Assembly: GCA_013203195.1 (NCBI GenBank)
Contig: JABMQM010000282.1
Coordinates: 1-5,132 of the forward strand
Origin: Desulfobacteraceae bacterium
GTDB lineage: Bacteria; Desulfobacterota; Desulfobacteria; Desulfobacterales; UBA11574
DNA length: 5,132 bases
Direction: 5' to 3'
Shown here: one piece after another, positions 1 through 4,944 of the stretch
Position numbering within the stretch: the first letter of the stretch is position 1
Layout of the letters: every line of letters begins with the position of its first letter
Translations under genes and position numbers: made by a program
The notes under the pieces: generated by a model
Database searches by the model: none
Seen by the model: the letters and a program-made list of their open reading frames with translations, nothing else
What the model was told of the DNA's origin: nothing

Positions 1-32
1 ATCGGCTACTTGTCAAACGGACAATTTACAAC

Positions 33-75
33 GTGAACTCCTTTCAGTTCACAAGATTGACCAGGCTTTGCCTGG
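33..75. repeat. pair of short perfect inverted repeats
   Basis: GTGAACT (33-39) pairs with AGTTCAC (46-52) across a 6-base loop. CCAGGC (61-66) pairs with GCCTGG (70-75) across a TTT loop. The two hairpins are 8 bases apart. Either could form in RNA from both strands. Neither has a T-tract on either side, which argues against a standard intrinsic terminator. They may be the 3' structure of a gene lying left of the window. Confidence 0.5.
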
Positions 76-80
76 CGCAC

Positions 81-107
81 CAGGATCAACAGGATTAGCA
101 GAATAAT
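81..107. repeat. imperfect 9-base tandem repeat
   Basis: Three consecutive 9-base units, CAGGATCAA, CAGGATTAG and CAGAATAAT, start at 81, 90 and 99. The first two share CAGGAT and the third is degraded. This resembles the CAGGATTAA-type low-complexity tracts often seen between bacterial genes. No function is implied. Confidence 0.4.
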
Positions 108-202
108 TATTTGTAAAAAGGGTTCTGCGCTCAGAGGTTGAGACGTCTAAAGGCTTGTAGTGTTTTTTTGCCTCAAACCTCCAACCTCAAGCGAAGCGAT
201 CC

Positions 203-2191
203 TTACACCCTGTTGTCGGAAAAAACCGGCAGGGTAATGACAAACGTGGTTCCGGTTCCCACCTCGCTTTTAACGACAATGTCTCCGTCATGATCTTTGA
301 TAAAACCGAAACAAACCGAGAGGCCCAAACCGACCCCTTTGACCTCGCCCTTGGTGGTGAAAAAACTGTCAAAAATTTTGTCTATGTGCTTTTCTTTAAT
401 ACCGGAGCCGGTATCCGTTATTTCAATGATGACGTTTTCGCCATCACCGCTGGTGGACACTGTCAAGGTCCCGCCGTTGGCCATGGCATCCCGGGCATTT
501 GCAACCATATTTAAAAAAACCTGGCGCAACTGGTTTTTGGATGCATTCACCCGGCCTAATCCGTCTGTGAACGTCGAGGCGATACGGATATCGTTTTCTC
601 TTAACTGCTTTTCATGCAGCAATAAAATTTCATCAATGACCGTGTTGATATCGACCGGCTGCCGTTGCTCCTGATCCGGTTTGGAAAAAGAAAGCATTTT
701 GCGCAGCAAATCACTCAGCCTTACGGTTTCAGAAAGTGCCATTTCCAGTATTTTGCGTCGTTTGCTCTGGGGCGCAACTTCGGTTTTCAACAATTCCAGG
801 GTGTTCATAATTCCATACAGGGGGTTGTTCAATTCATGGGCAATCTGTGAGGTTAAACGACCCATAGCCGCCAGCTTTTCGGATTGCAGCAATTGCTCCT
901 GGGTGCGGCGCAAGGCGCGCTCCATTTCCAGGCGTTCTCTCAGATCGACAAAAGATTCCACCGTCGCAACTTCGTTTCCATTGGCATCATAAATGGTGGC
1001 TGCCGAAAGGGTTCCTTCAACCACCTCTCCGTCCCTGCGGACATATACCATCGGGTAAGCCTTCAGCCTGCCGCCCCCCCCGTATTCATCGCCGCGCAGC
1101 ATTTGCATTACCTTGCGAGCCATGTCTTCCGGATATATTTTGTCGATATTCATTTTTCCGACAACTTCGCCGGCCTTGTATCCGAGGGTTTCTTCCGCAG
1201 CCAGGTTCCAGATAATGATATTGCCTTTCAAATCCGTTGCCATCGTGGGATTGGGTGAACTCTGCACAATTTTATTCATAAAATCATAGGCTTCCTTCAG
1301 CTCCTTTTCCAACCGCTTGCGTCGGATGATGCCTGCCAGCGTGTTGGCGACGGCGACCAGAAATTCGATCTCCCGCTGGTCGCGGTGATGGCCTTCCCTG
1401 ATATAGAGGTTGATCACCCCGAGGGTTTCGTTTTTGTACAAAATGGGAACGCAGTAATGACCGTGGGGCATAATTCCGTCATAGCTGATATCGTGGGATT
1501 CATCCAGGCAATCGACAAACTGTATTTCTTGAGTCAAAGCCGCCCGACCGCAGTGGCACATGCCAAAGGGAAGGTTTGCGCACGCTTTTTTGATCGGTTC
1601 GGCCAGCCGGCTTTGCGCCTTCATGGTCAGCATTTTGGAATCGTCTTCGACCAAGAAGATGCAGCCCTGTTTTTTCAATGCCAGCCACGGAATTGAAAGA
1701 ATCAGTTGTAGGGTCCGTTCCAGCAGCGTTTCAATGGGCATATCTTCAAGAGAATAGCGCAACAGCTTATCAATGACTGCTTCCTTGTCATAATTTGAGA
1801 TTCTTTTAGAGAATACACCTGCAAGTCGCCTGACAATTTTCAGACCTATATCAGGATGGAGATCAAATATGTTGTTTAATTTATTTCTTTCAATCATCAC
1901 CGCTTTTACATTCGTGGCGCAGATGCTCGAGGCTGTGTATCGACCGGATTCTACCATGCACGACCAGCCGAATATATCTCCGGGCTCTGTTAGACTGTTA
2001 TATATAGTACCACCGTTTTGAATTAAAAGTTTAACAGTTCCCTCCTCCAGAATATACAACCTCTCAGCATCATCACCCTTATTAAACAGTACAGTATCTT
2101 TAGTATAGTTCTCTTCAGAGCAAATATCGACGATCTTATTTAACACCTCCAAATCTATCCCTTTAAAAAGATCTATTTCTTTAATAATCAT
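203..2191 (-). CDS. multi-sensor cytoplasmic histidine kinase (cNMP-binding-like, GAF, PAS, HisKA, HATPase_c)
   Basis: This 662-residue protein is a soluble sensor kinase with no signal peptide or membrane segment. A Crp-type sensor fold (about 5-135) lacks the usual cAMP-contact pattern, having FGWS where Crp has FGE. A GAF domain follows (about 151-290) with the Cys/His cluster C212, H213, C214, C228, H233, H243, H245 and C247, then a PAS domain (about 302-420) and a short coiled linker. The HisKA H-box is AHELNNPL with H452 as the expected phosphorylation site. HATPase_c shows the N-box around N561/N565, DTGSGI at 593-598, the FDSFFTTK region at 607-614, and GVGLGL at 619-624. All catalytic boxes are intact. 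The start is firm: ATG at 2191 has AGGAGGT six to seven bases upstream. It overlaps the stop of the damaged PAS gene by ATGA, implying translational coupling. The partner response regulator is not in the window, and the signal sensed is unknown. Confidence 0.93.
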   Translation of the reverse strand: MIIKEIDLFKGIDLEVLNKIVDICSEENYTKDTVLFNKGDDAERLYILEEGTVKLLIQNGGTIYNSLTEPGDIFGWSCMVESGRYTASSICATNVKAVMIERNKLNNIFDLHPDIGLKIVRRLAGVFSKRISNYDKEAVIDKLLRYSLEDMPIETLLERTLQLILSIPWLALKKQGCIFLVEDDSKMLTMKAQSRLAEPIKKACANLPFGMCHCGRAALTQEIQFVDCLDESHDISYDGIMPHGHYCVPILYKNETLGVINLYIREGHHRDQREIEFLVAVANTLAGIIRRKRLEKELKEAYDFMNKIVQSSPNPTMATDLKGNIIIWNLAAEETLGYKAGEVVGKMNIDKIYPEDMARKVMQMLRGDEYGGGGRLKAYPMVYVRRDGEVVEGTLSAATIYDANGNEVATVESFVDLRERLEMERALRRTQEQLLQSEKLAAMGRLTSQIAHELNNPLYGIMNTLELLKTEVAPQSKRRKILEMALSETVRLSDLLRKMLSFSKPDQEQRQPVDINTVIDEILLLHEKQLRENDIRIASTFTDGLGRVNASKNQLRQVFLNMVANARDAMANGGTLTVSTSGDGENVIIEITDTGSGIKEKHIDKIFDSFFTTKGEVKGVGLGLSVCFGFIKDHDGDIVVKSEVGTGTTFVITLPVFSDNRV

Positions 2192-2624
2192 TTCTCAACC
2201 TCCTTGCTGCTGATGAAAACACCGGTCGTAATGTGCTCGAAAAGCGTTTTAAACTCTGCTTCCGAGGCCCAGAGTATTTCTTCCTGTTTTTTTCTTCTGG
2301 TAATGTCACGATAAATACTCAGCTTTGACAGGGTTTTATCTACGTTTTCGAAAGGTATTTCTATCAAATAGTAAGTTTTGTCGACCAAAGGAACATATAT
2401 CTCGCGGCGTATGGTTTTACCCTTAAACACTTCATCTGACTGAATCAGGGACATTTGTCTTCAGTTTGATTTACAAGCTGGTGACATTTTTTTCCGATGC
2501 CGTCACCAAAATCAGCAATCATGGCGCTGTTCATATATTCGACCCTGAGATCCTGATTCATGACATAAATACCGCCTTCGAAAACTTCCAATATTGCAGT
2601 TATCATTTCGATTTTGTTGTTCAT
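2188..2624 (-). pseudogene. PAS-domain protein gene interrupted by a one-base frameshift
   Basis: From ATG at 2624 (GAGGTGA six bases upstream) the frame gives 59 residues, MNNKIEM... through KKCHQLVN to DKCP, then hits TGA at 2447-2445. The next frame continues the same domain at once as QSDEVFKGKT, then IYRDITRRKKQEE, the usual PAS-PAC ending. Restoring one base in the TGA gives CPW, the expected signature of this PAS type, and makes the gene exactly 146 codons including stop. After the PAC end, a second PAS begins (FKTLFEHITTGVFISSKE) but stops 24 residues in, so the protein is also truncated at its C-terminus. The ATG at 2454 has no ribosome site and is not a real start. The codons for its last residues contain the ribosome binding site of the kinase. 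It probably served as a sensory partner or lost N-terminus of that kinase. A sequencing error could equally explain the missing base. Confidence 0.75.
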
Positions 2625-2728
2625 AATTGGTCACCTCAAATGATTGAAGATTTTCTATTGAAGATTGCGTTTTTAAAATCCTGTTTTACGTTACATCAAA
2701 ACCCAGTATTTTAAAAGGAGAACCGGAC
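2625..2728. promoter_or_regulatory. divergent promoter region between the PAS/kinase operon and the ferritin-like gene
   Basis: This 104-base AT-rich gap lies between two genes pointing away from each other, so promoters for both should sit here. A weak minus-strand candidate is TTGATG (2699-2694) and TAAAAA (2675-2670) with 18 bases between. I see no good sigma-70 pair for the plus-strand gene. ATTGAAGATT occurs twice as a direct repeat (2643-2652 and 2657-2666), and TTTTAAAA occurs twice (2671-2678 and 2709-2716). The direct repeat could be a regulator site. Ribosome binding sites are clear on both sides: GAGGTGA at 2637-2631 (minus) and AAGGAG at 2715-2720 (plus). Confidence 0.4.
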
Positions 2729-3193
2729 ATGGAAAAACCGTTTGCCGACATTATTGATATGGCGATTCAAAGGGAAGAGGTAGCCTATGACTTCTATATG
2801 GACATCCACCATAAGGTGCAAGATGCGAGTGTGAAGGACACCGTCGAGTTTATTGCCAAAGAAGAAATAAAGCACAAAGAGTTTTTGGTCGGCTACCGTG
2901 CGGGAAATTATGGTTCAGATTCTTTAAGAATGGCCGATGTCGTCGACTACAAACTCGCTGAATACCTGGAAGAGCCGGAAATTGACAGTGATTCGAGCAG
3001 GGAAGATGTTTATTTGATCGCATCCCACCGCGAGGCCAGATCGCACCTGTTCTATACGGAACTTGCCGAAATGCACGCCGATAGTAAATTAAAAACGATG
3101 CTGCTGAAAATGGCCAACGAGGAGTTGAAACATAAAGAAAAGATGGAGTATCTATATAGTAATACGGCCTTTCCGCAAACATCGGGCGGGTGA
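2729..3193 (+). CDS. rubrerythrin-type ferritin-like diiron protein without rubredoxin domain
   Basis: This 154-residue protein is a cytoplasmic four-helix ferritin-like protein. The two halves repeat the same pattern: E16 seven residues before FY (22-23) and E46-x-x-H49 in the first, E102 seven residues before Y109 and E132-x-x-H135 in the second. These six residues match the expected rubrerythrin diiron ligands. Classical rubrerythrin carries a C-terminal rubredoxin-like domain with two CxxC motifs. Here the chain ends soon after helix four, and the protein contains no cysteine at all. In this family such proteins act in peroxide reduction or iron handling in anaerobes; which applies here cannot be told. 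The start is set by AAGGAG eight bases upstream of ATG. It stands alone, divergent from the PAS/kinase pair, and could be controlled by it, though nothing in the sequence proves that. No terminator hairpin is visible after its stop. Confidence 0.88.
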   Translation: MEKPFADIIDMAIQREEVAYDFYMDIHHKVQDASVKDTVEFIAKEEIKHKEFLVGYRAGNYGSDSLRMADVVDYKLAEYLEEPEIDSDSSREDVYLIASHREARSHLFYTELAEMHADSKLKTMLLKMANEELKHKEKMEYLYSNTAFPQTSGG

Positions 3194-3246
3194 GGGTTTG
3201 CTAGAAGGTTAGGATCGTCCCAGTTAAACAAAAAAAATAAAGAGGT

Positions 3247-3330
3247 TTAGCCCGCATCTTTCATGCTCTCATTTGCCATGATTTTCAAATAACGCCAAAT
3301 ATTATAGGCCAGCATTACGATGAGGAAAAG
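3247..3330 (-). pseudogene. C-terminal remnant of a DDE transposase (IS4/IS1380-like)
   Basis: Read on the minus strand, 27 codons ending in TAA encode LFLIVMLAYNIWRYLKI followed by MANESMKDAG. The LAYN-x-W-R-Y-L-K pattern close to the C-terminus resembles the last helix of IS4- and IS1380-type DDE transposases. In frame upstream the sequence turns unrelated and meets TGA near 3345, so only the tail survives. No catalytic residue, start codon or ribosome site is present. The family call rests on one short motif and is tentative. It implies that an insertion sequence once sat here and was cut away when the truA fragment arrived. Confidence 0.4.
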
Positions 3331-3359
3331 GCATGGCAAAAGGCTGTGTCATGTGTGTT

Positions 3360-3384
3360 GGTGATTCTGGTTTATAGAATCACC
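3360..3384. repeat. perfect 9-bp inverted repeat
   Basis: GGTGATTCT (3360-3368) and AGAATCACC (3376-3384) are exact complements around a 7-base loop. There is no T-tract on either side. It lies between the transposase remnant and the truA flank, so it may be IS-internal structure, a leftover end, or a recombination site. No second copy was seen in the window. Confidence 0.5.
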
Positions 3385-3460
3385 CTGAAAACTGAGATAC
3401 TTCAAAAAACCATAACATCAAGCTATCAAGAATTCTGAGATATCTGCTATGTAGATCAAC

Positions 3461-3722
3461 CTATTGAAATTATAAAGATAATGTGATACTATTAACATAC
3501 CTTCATCCGAAAAAGAGCCATTATGAATGGAAAGTTAGTAGTTGACCTGCATTAGGAATAACCCCTGGGGCGGAGCTGTTGCACCGGCAAGATTACGGTC
3601 CTTTGACAGCAGTATCCTTTTAAAATCTTTGGGAGTGCTTTTCGCAAGTCCGACATCCACAAGTGTTCCCACAATATTTCGGACCATAAATCTTAAGAAT
3701 CCGTCTCCTTCAATCTCAAAGA
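3461..3722. repeat. left copy of the duplicated truA 3' end and flank
   Basis: This segment matches 4871-5132 without any gap at a constant offset of 1410 bases. By hand alignment there are 8 mismatches in the 188 coding bases (3535-3722) and 10 in the 74 non-coding bases (3461-3534). Weaker similarity with one indel continues left to about 3430. To the right the truA fragment goes on to about 3890-3915, but its partner lies beyond the window, so the true repeat is longer than listed. Confidence 0.9.
3510..3530 (-). terminator. weak intrinsic terminator of the left truA copy
   Basis: On the minus strand, just after the truA' stop, CCATT-CAT-AATGG forms a 5-bp stem, followed by CTC and TTTTT. 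The stem is short and AT-rich. The right copy has the same hairpin with a longer T-run, and conservation of the structure in both copies supports the call. Confidence 0.4.
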
Positions 3723-3915
3723 TTAGATAGCCTTCATGATCTTTTACTAGATCCGCATGGATTACCCGGCGCGTAGTGTGCGCTCTGGGACTGCCAGCAC
3801 CTTCAAAAGCTTTAAAATCATGGGTGCCGATAATATGACGGCAAGGAAGAAACGCGGTCACATCTTGACGGGCTGTTGCCCAAATCGATTTTTTACACTT
3901 TTCATGAATTGGCAC
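3535..3915 (-). pseudogene. truA: 5'-truncated tRNA pseudouridine synthase A (truA') fragment
   Basis: The 126-codon frame carries the C-terminal half of TruA, which makes pseudouridine at positions 38-40 of the tRNA anticodon arm. Recognisable blocks are GTHDFKAFEGAGSPR (30-44), GDGFLRFMVRNIVGTL (70-85), and DRNLAGATAPPQGLFL (106-121). Full-length TruA is about 245-270 residues. The N-terminal half with the catalytic aspartate (R-x-D-x-G-V-H-A block) is absent, and an in-frame TAG sits just upstream at 3924-3922. The apparent GTG start at 3915 has no convincing ribosome site. TruA similarity fades before about residue 12. The fragment should be inactive. It duplicates the truA end at 4945-5132 and lies on the far side of hicBA from it. 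Nearly all differences are silent, so it was a working coding sequence until recently. Confidence 0.88.
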
Positions 3916-4275
3916 ATTTAGCTAATGTTTAACCTGTTGAATTTATTATAACCGAACTCTCTCTTTTGATGAGTTATATTGGTAGCGCAGATGGTTTCAT
4001 AATGACATTAATCACAAAACAAGATGTGCCCCAATTACATATTATACATATTGTGCATTTGAACCGCGAATGATAAGCAGTTAATATCTTGTGCTAAAGC
4101 TTCTTTTCGTTTATTATGAAATCGCATTTTCAAGCTCTCAAGTTCAATCTGCACCTGGCCTCGACTTGACTTGACCGGGCGTTTTGATAGATATTGTTGC
4201 AGGAAGGTTCTCGAATACAAATTCACTAAGAGCCGAAATCATCATTAATCATAACATGTAGTGAGGAATTATTTT
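3916..4275. other. spacer between truA' and hicBA, no convincing gene
   Basis: About 360 AT-rich bases. A minus-strand frame of 63 codons (4226-4035, GTG start, no ribosome site) gives a basic peptide with no family I recognise, and I do not call it. The right end should hold the hicBA promoter. Two overlapping TTGAC boxes, TTGACT (4166-4171) and TTGACC (4171-4176), could serve as -35 elements, but no good -10 follows at 16-18 bases (TAGATA at 4188-4193 is weak). The left end marks where truA similarity stops and is the inner junction of the island. Confidence 0.5.
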
Positions 4276-4491
4276 ATGCATAACGAATTTACTGCAATCA
4301 TTGAAAGGGATGGTGAATGGTATATTTCCTACTGTCCTGAAATACCAGGCGCCAATGGTCAAGGACAAACTAAAGAAGAATGCTTAAAAAGCTTGTCAGG
4401 AGCAATCAAACTCATCCTTGAGGATCGCCGGGAGGATGCTCTTCGAGGAATTCCTGCTGATGCGGACAAAGAATTGGTCACCGTAGTATGA
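4276..4491 (+). CDS. hicB: HicB-family antitoxin
   Basis: This 71-residue protein is the antitoxin that binds and blocks the HicA ribonuclease. It shows the HicB partial RNase H-like fold: FTAIIERDGEWYISYCPEIP (5-24), the G-x-G-x-T-x-E-E turn (28-35), and a helix with the A-I-K-L-I-L pattern (43-48). There is no room after residue 71 for a ribbon-helix-helix or helix-turn-helix DNA-binding domain, so it belongs to the short HicB type. I prefer ATG at 4276, with GAGG at 4263-4266 nine bases upstream. A GTG at 4261 would add five residues, but it lies over that ribosome site. The stop overlaps the hicA start by ATGA. Antitoxin-first order is common in this family and opposite to E. coli K-12 hicAB. 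The pair sits between two truA copies, consistent with a mobile cargo. Confidence 0.9.
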   Translation: MHNEFTAIIERDGEWYISYCPEIPGANGQGQTKEECLKSLSGAIKLILEDRREDALRGIPADADKELVTVV

Positions 4492-4673
4492 AACGTCATG
4501 AGCTTTTGAAACATCTTCGCAAAAATGGATGTTATCTTAAGAGAGAAGGTGCCTCCCATTCGCTTTGGTGTAATCCGCAAACCGGGCACGTTGAAGCAGT
4601 TCCAAGGCACACTGAAATTCCGAATAAACTTGCAAAAAAGATATGTCGAATGCTTTCAATACCTAAAAAATAG
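4488..4673 (+). CDS. hicA: HicA-family mRNA interferase toxin
   Basis: This 61-residue protein is a full-length HicA toxin, a small double-stranded-RNA-binding-like fold that cleaves mRNA and stops growth when unopposed by HicB. It starts MKRHELLKHLRKNGC, followed by REGASHSLW with the catalytic histidine at H24, then AVPRHTEIPNKLAKKICRML, which is the family's conserved second half. Nothing is missing, so the toxin looks active. The ATG overlaps the hicB stop (ATGA at 4488-4491) and has no ribosome site of its own, so it should be translated by coupling to hicB, which keeps toxin below antitoxin. No clear terminator follows. A 6-bp palindrome (ATATTC-TGA-GAATAT, 4699-4713) lies shortly downstream without a T-tract. 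Confidence 0.93.
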   Translation: MKRHELLKHLRKNGCYLKREGASHSLWCNPQTGHVEAVPRHTEIPNKLAKKICRMLSIPKK

Positions 4674-4707
4674 AGTTGTCCGGTTATTGATGGCGTAAAT
4701 ATTCTGA

Positions 4708-4821
4708 GAATATCAAAAAGATACCGGCAATTATTTTGTGGTCTTGGATAGTTTCCGGGAATGGCAAGGGATCCCCGAGATCCATGATAGACTTTTAATG
4801 AAAAAGATAGTGATAATTTGA
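4708..4821 (+). pseudogene. possible PIN-domain (VapC-like) toxin remnant
   Basis: Between an in-frame TGA at 4705 and TGA at 4819-4821 lie 37 codons reading EYQKDTGNYFVVLDSFREWQ, then GIPEIHDRLLM, then an unrelated tail. IPEIHDRL(I/L) is typical of PIN-domain toxins of type II toxin-antitoxin systems, where the Asp of HDR is one of the metal-binding acidic residues and is normally followed by a VATA-type helix and an ITKD motif. Here similarity stops after about DRLLM and no start codon or ribosome site is present. If correct, this is an internal scrap of a second toxin gene just after hicA. The call depends on one motif of about 8 residues plus a plausible preceding helix. Confidence 0.35.
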
Positions 4822-4919
4822 GCTAAAAACCATCCCCCCAAATCCTTTTGATAACTGCCATGCGATTAACTCATTGTAATTATTATGGTAATGTGATATT
4901 ATCAACATGCCTTCATCCG

Positions 4920-4940
4920 AAAAAAAGCCATTATGAATGG
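4920..4940 (-). terminator. intrinsic terminator of the right truA copy
   Basis: On the minus strand, shortly after the truA stop, CCATT-CAT-AATGG is followed by C and an uninterrupted run of seven T. The 5-bp stem is weak, but the longer T-run makes this a better terminator than its left-hand counterpart. It would end truA transcription before the hicBA side. Confidence 0.45.
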
Positions 4941-4944
4941 AAAG

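Larger units (their letters stand above)
1..202. other. intergenic region downstream of the histidine kinase
   Basis: I find no convincing gene here on either strand. The stretch holds two perfect short hairpins (33-52 and 61-75), a loose 9-base repeat (81-107), and a T-run near 163-169. On the minus strand, directly after the kinase stop, the sequence is a purine-rich run repeating GAGGTT-like units (172-190). None of the hairpins is followed by a T-tract in the kinase orientation, so I cannot assign a terminator to the kinase operon. Confidence 0.6.
3194..3534. other. gene-free stretch with IS debris, an inverted repeat and truA flank
   Basis: About 340 bases without an intact gene. It holds a transposase C-terminal remnant (3247-3330), a perfect 9-bp inverted repeat (3360-3384), and, from about 3430 onward, sequence homologous to the DNA downstream of the second truA near 4840-4944. 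The switch from IS-like to truA-flank sequence therefore falls between roughly 3331 and 3430, which marks a likely rearrangement junction. Confidence 0.55.

Noticed and set aside
33..75. Intrinsic terminator for the histidine kinase
   Set aside because: The hairpins are over 125 bases past the stop and have no T-tract in the kinase orientation.
2188..2454. Independent 88-residue protein starting at ATG 2454
   Set aside because: There is no ribosome site, and the start lies inside a PAS domain whose first half is encoded just upstream in another frame. It is the second half of a broken gene.
2440..2456. Programmed ribosomal frameshift at CCC-TGA in the PAS gene
   Set aside because: CCC-UGA is known as a +1 shift site in E. 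coli, but +1 here meets TGA after four codons. The domain continues only in the -1 frame, and no X-XXY-YYZ slippery heptamer is present. A lost base or a sequencing error fits better.
2466..2714. 82-residue plus-strand frame
   Set aside because: It is antisense to the frameshifted PAS gene and the promoter region, with no family resemblance.
3957..4073. Plus-strand peptide with a TLITKQD stretch resembling a PIN-domain end
   Set aside because: The similarity covers only about six residues, lacks the preceding helix, and has no ribosome site. It is too weak to call a second PIN remnant.
4035..4226. 63-residue minus-strand frame between truA' and hicBA
   Set aside because: GTG start without a ribosome site, no recognisable motif, and located in low-complexity AT-rich spacer. 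It could be debris of an unknown gene but cannot be supported.
4681..4752. VIDGVNIL stretch as a PIN N-terminus joined to the HDR remnant
   Set aside because: It is in a different frame and lacks the Asp-Thr-Asn pattern. The match is too short to claim.
4768..4775. GGGATCCC palindrome as an operator
   Set aside because: An 8-base palindrome is expected by chance and has no second copy or promoter context.
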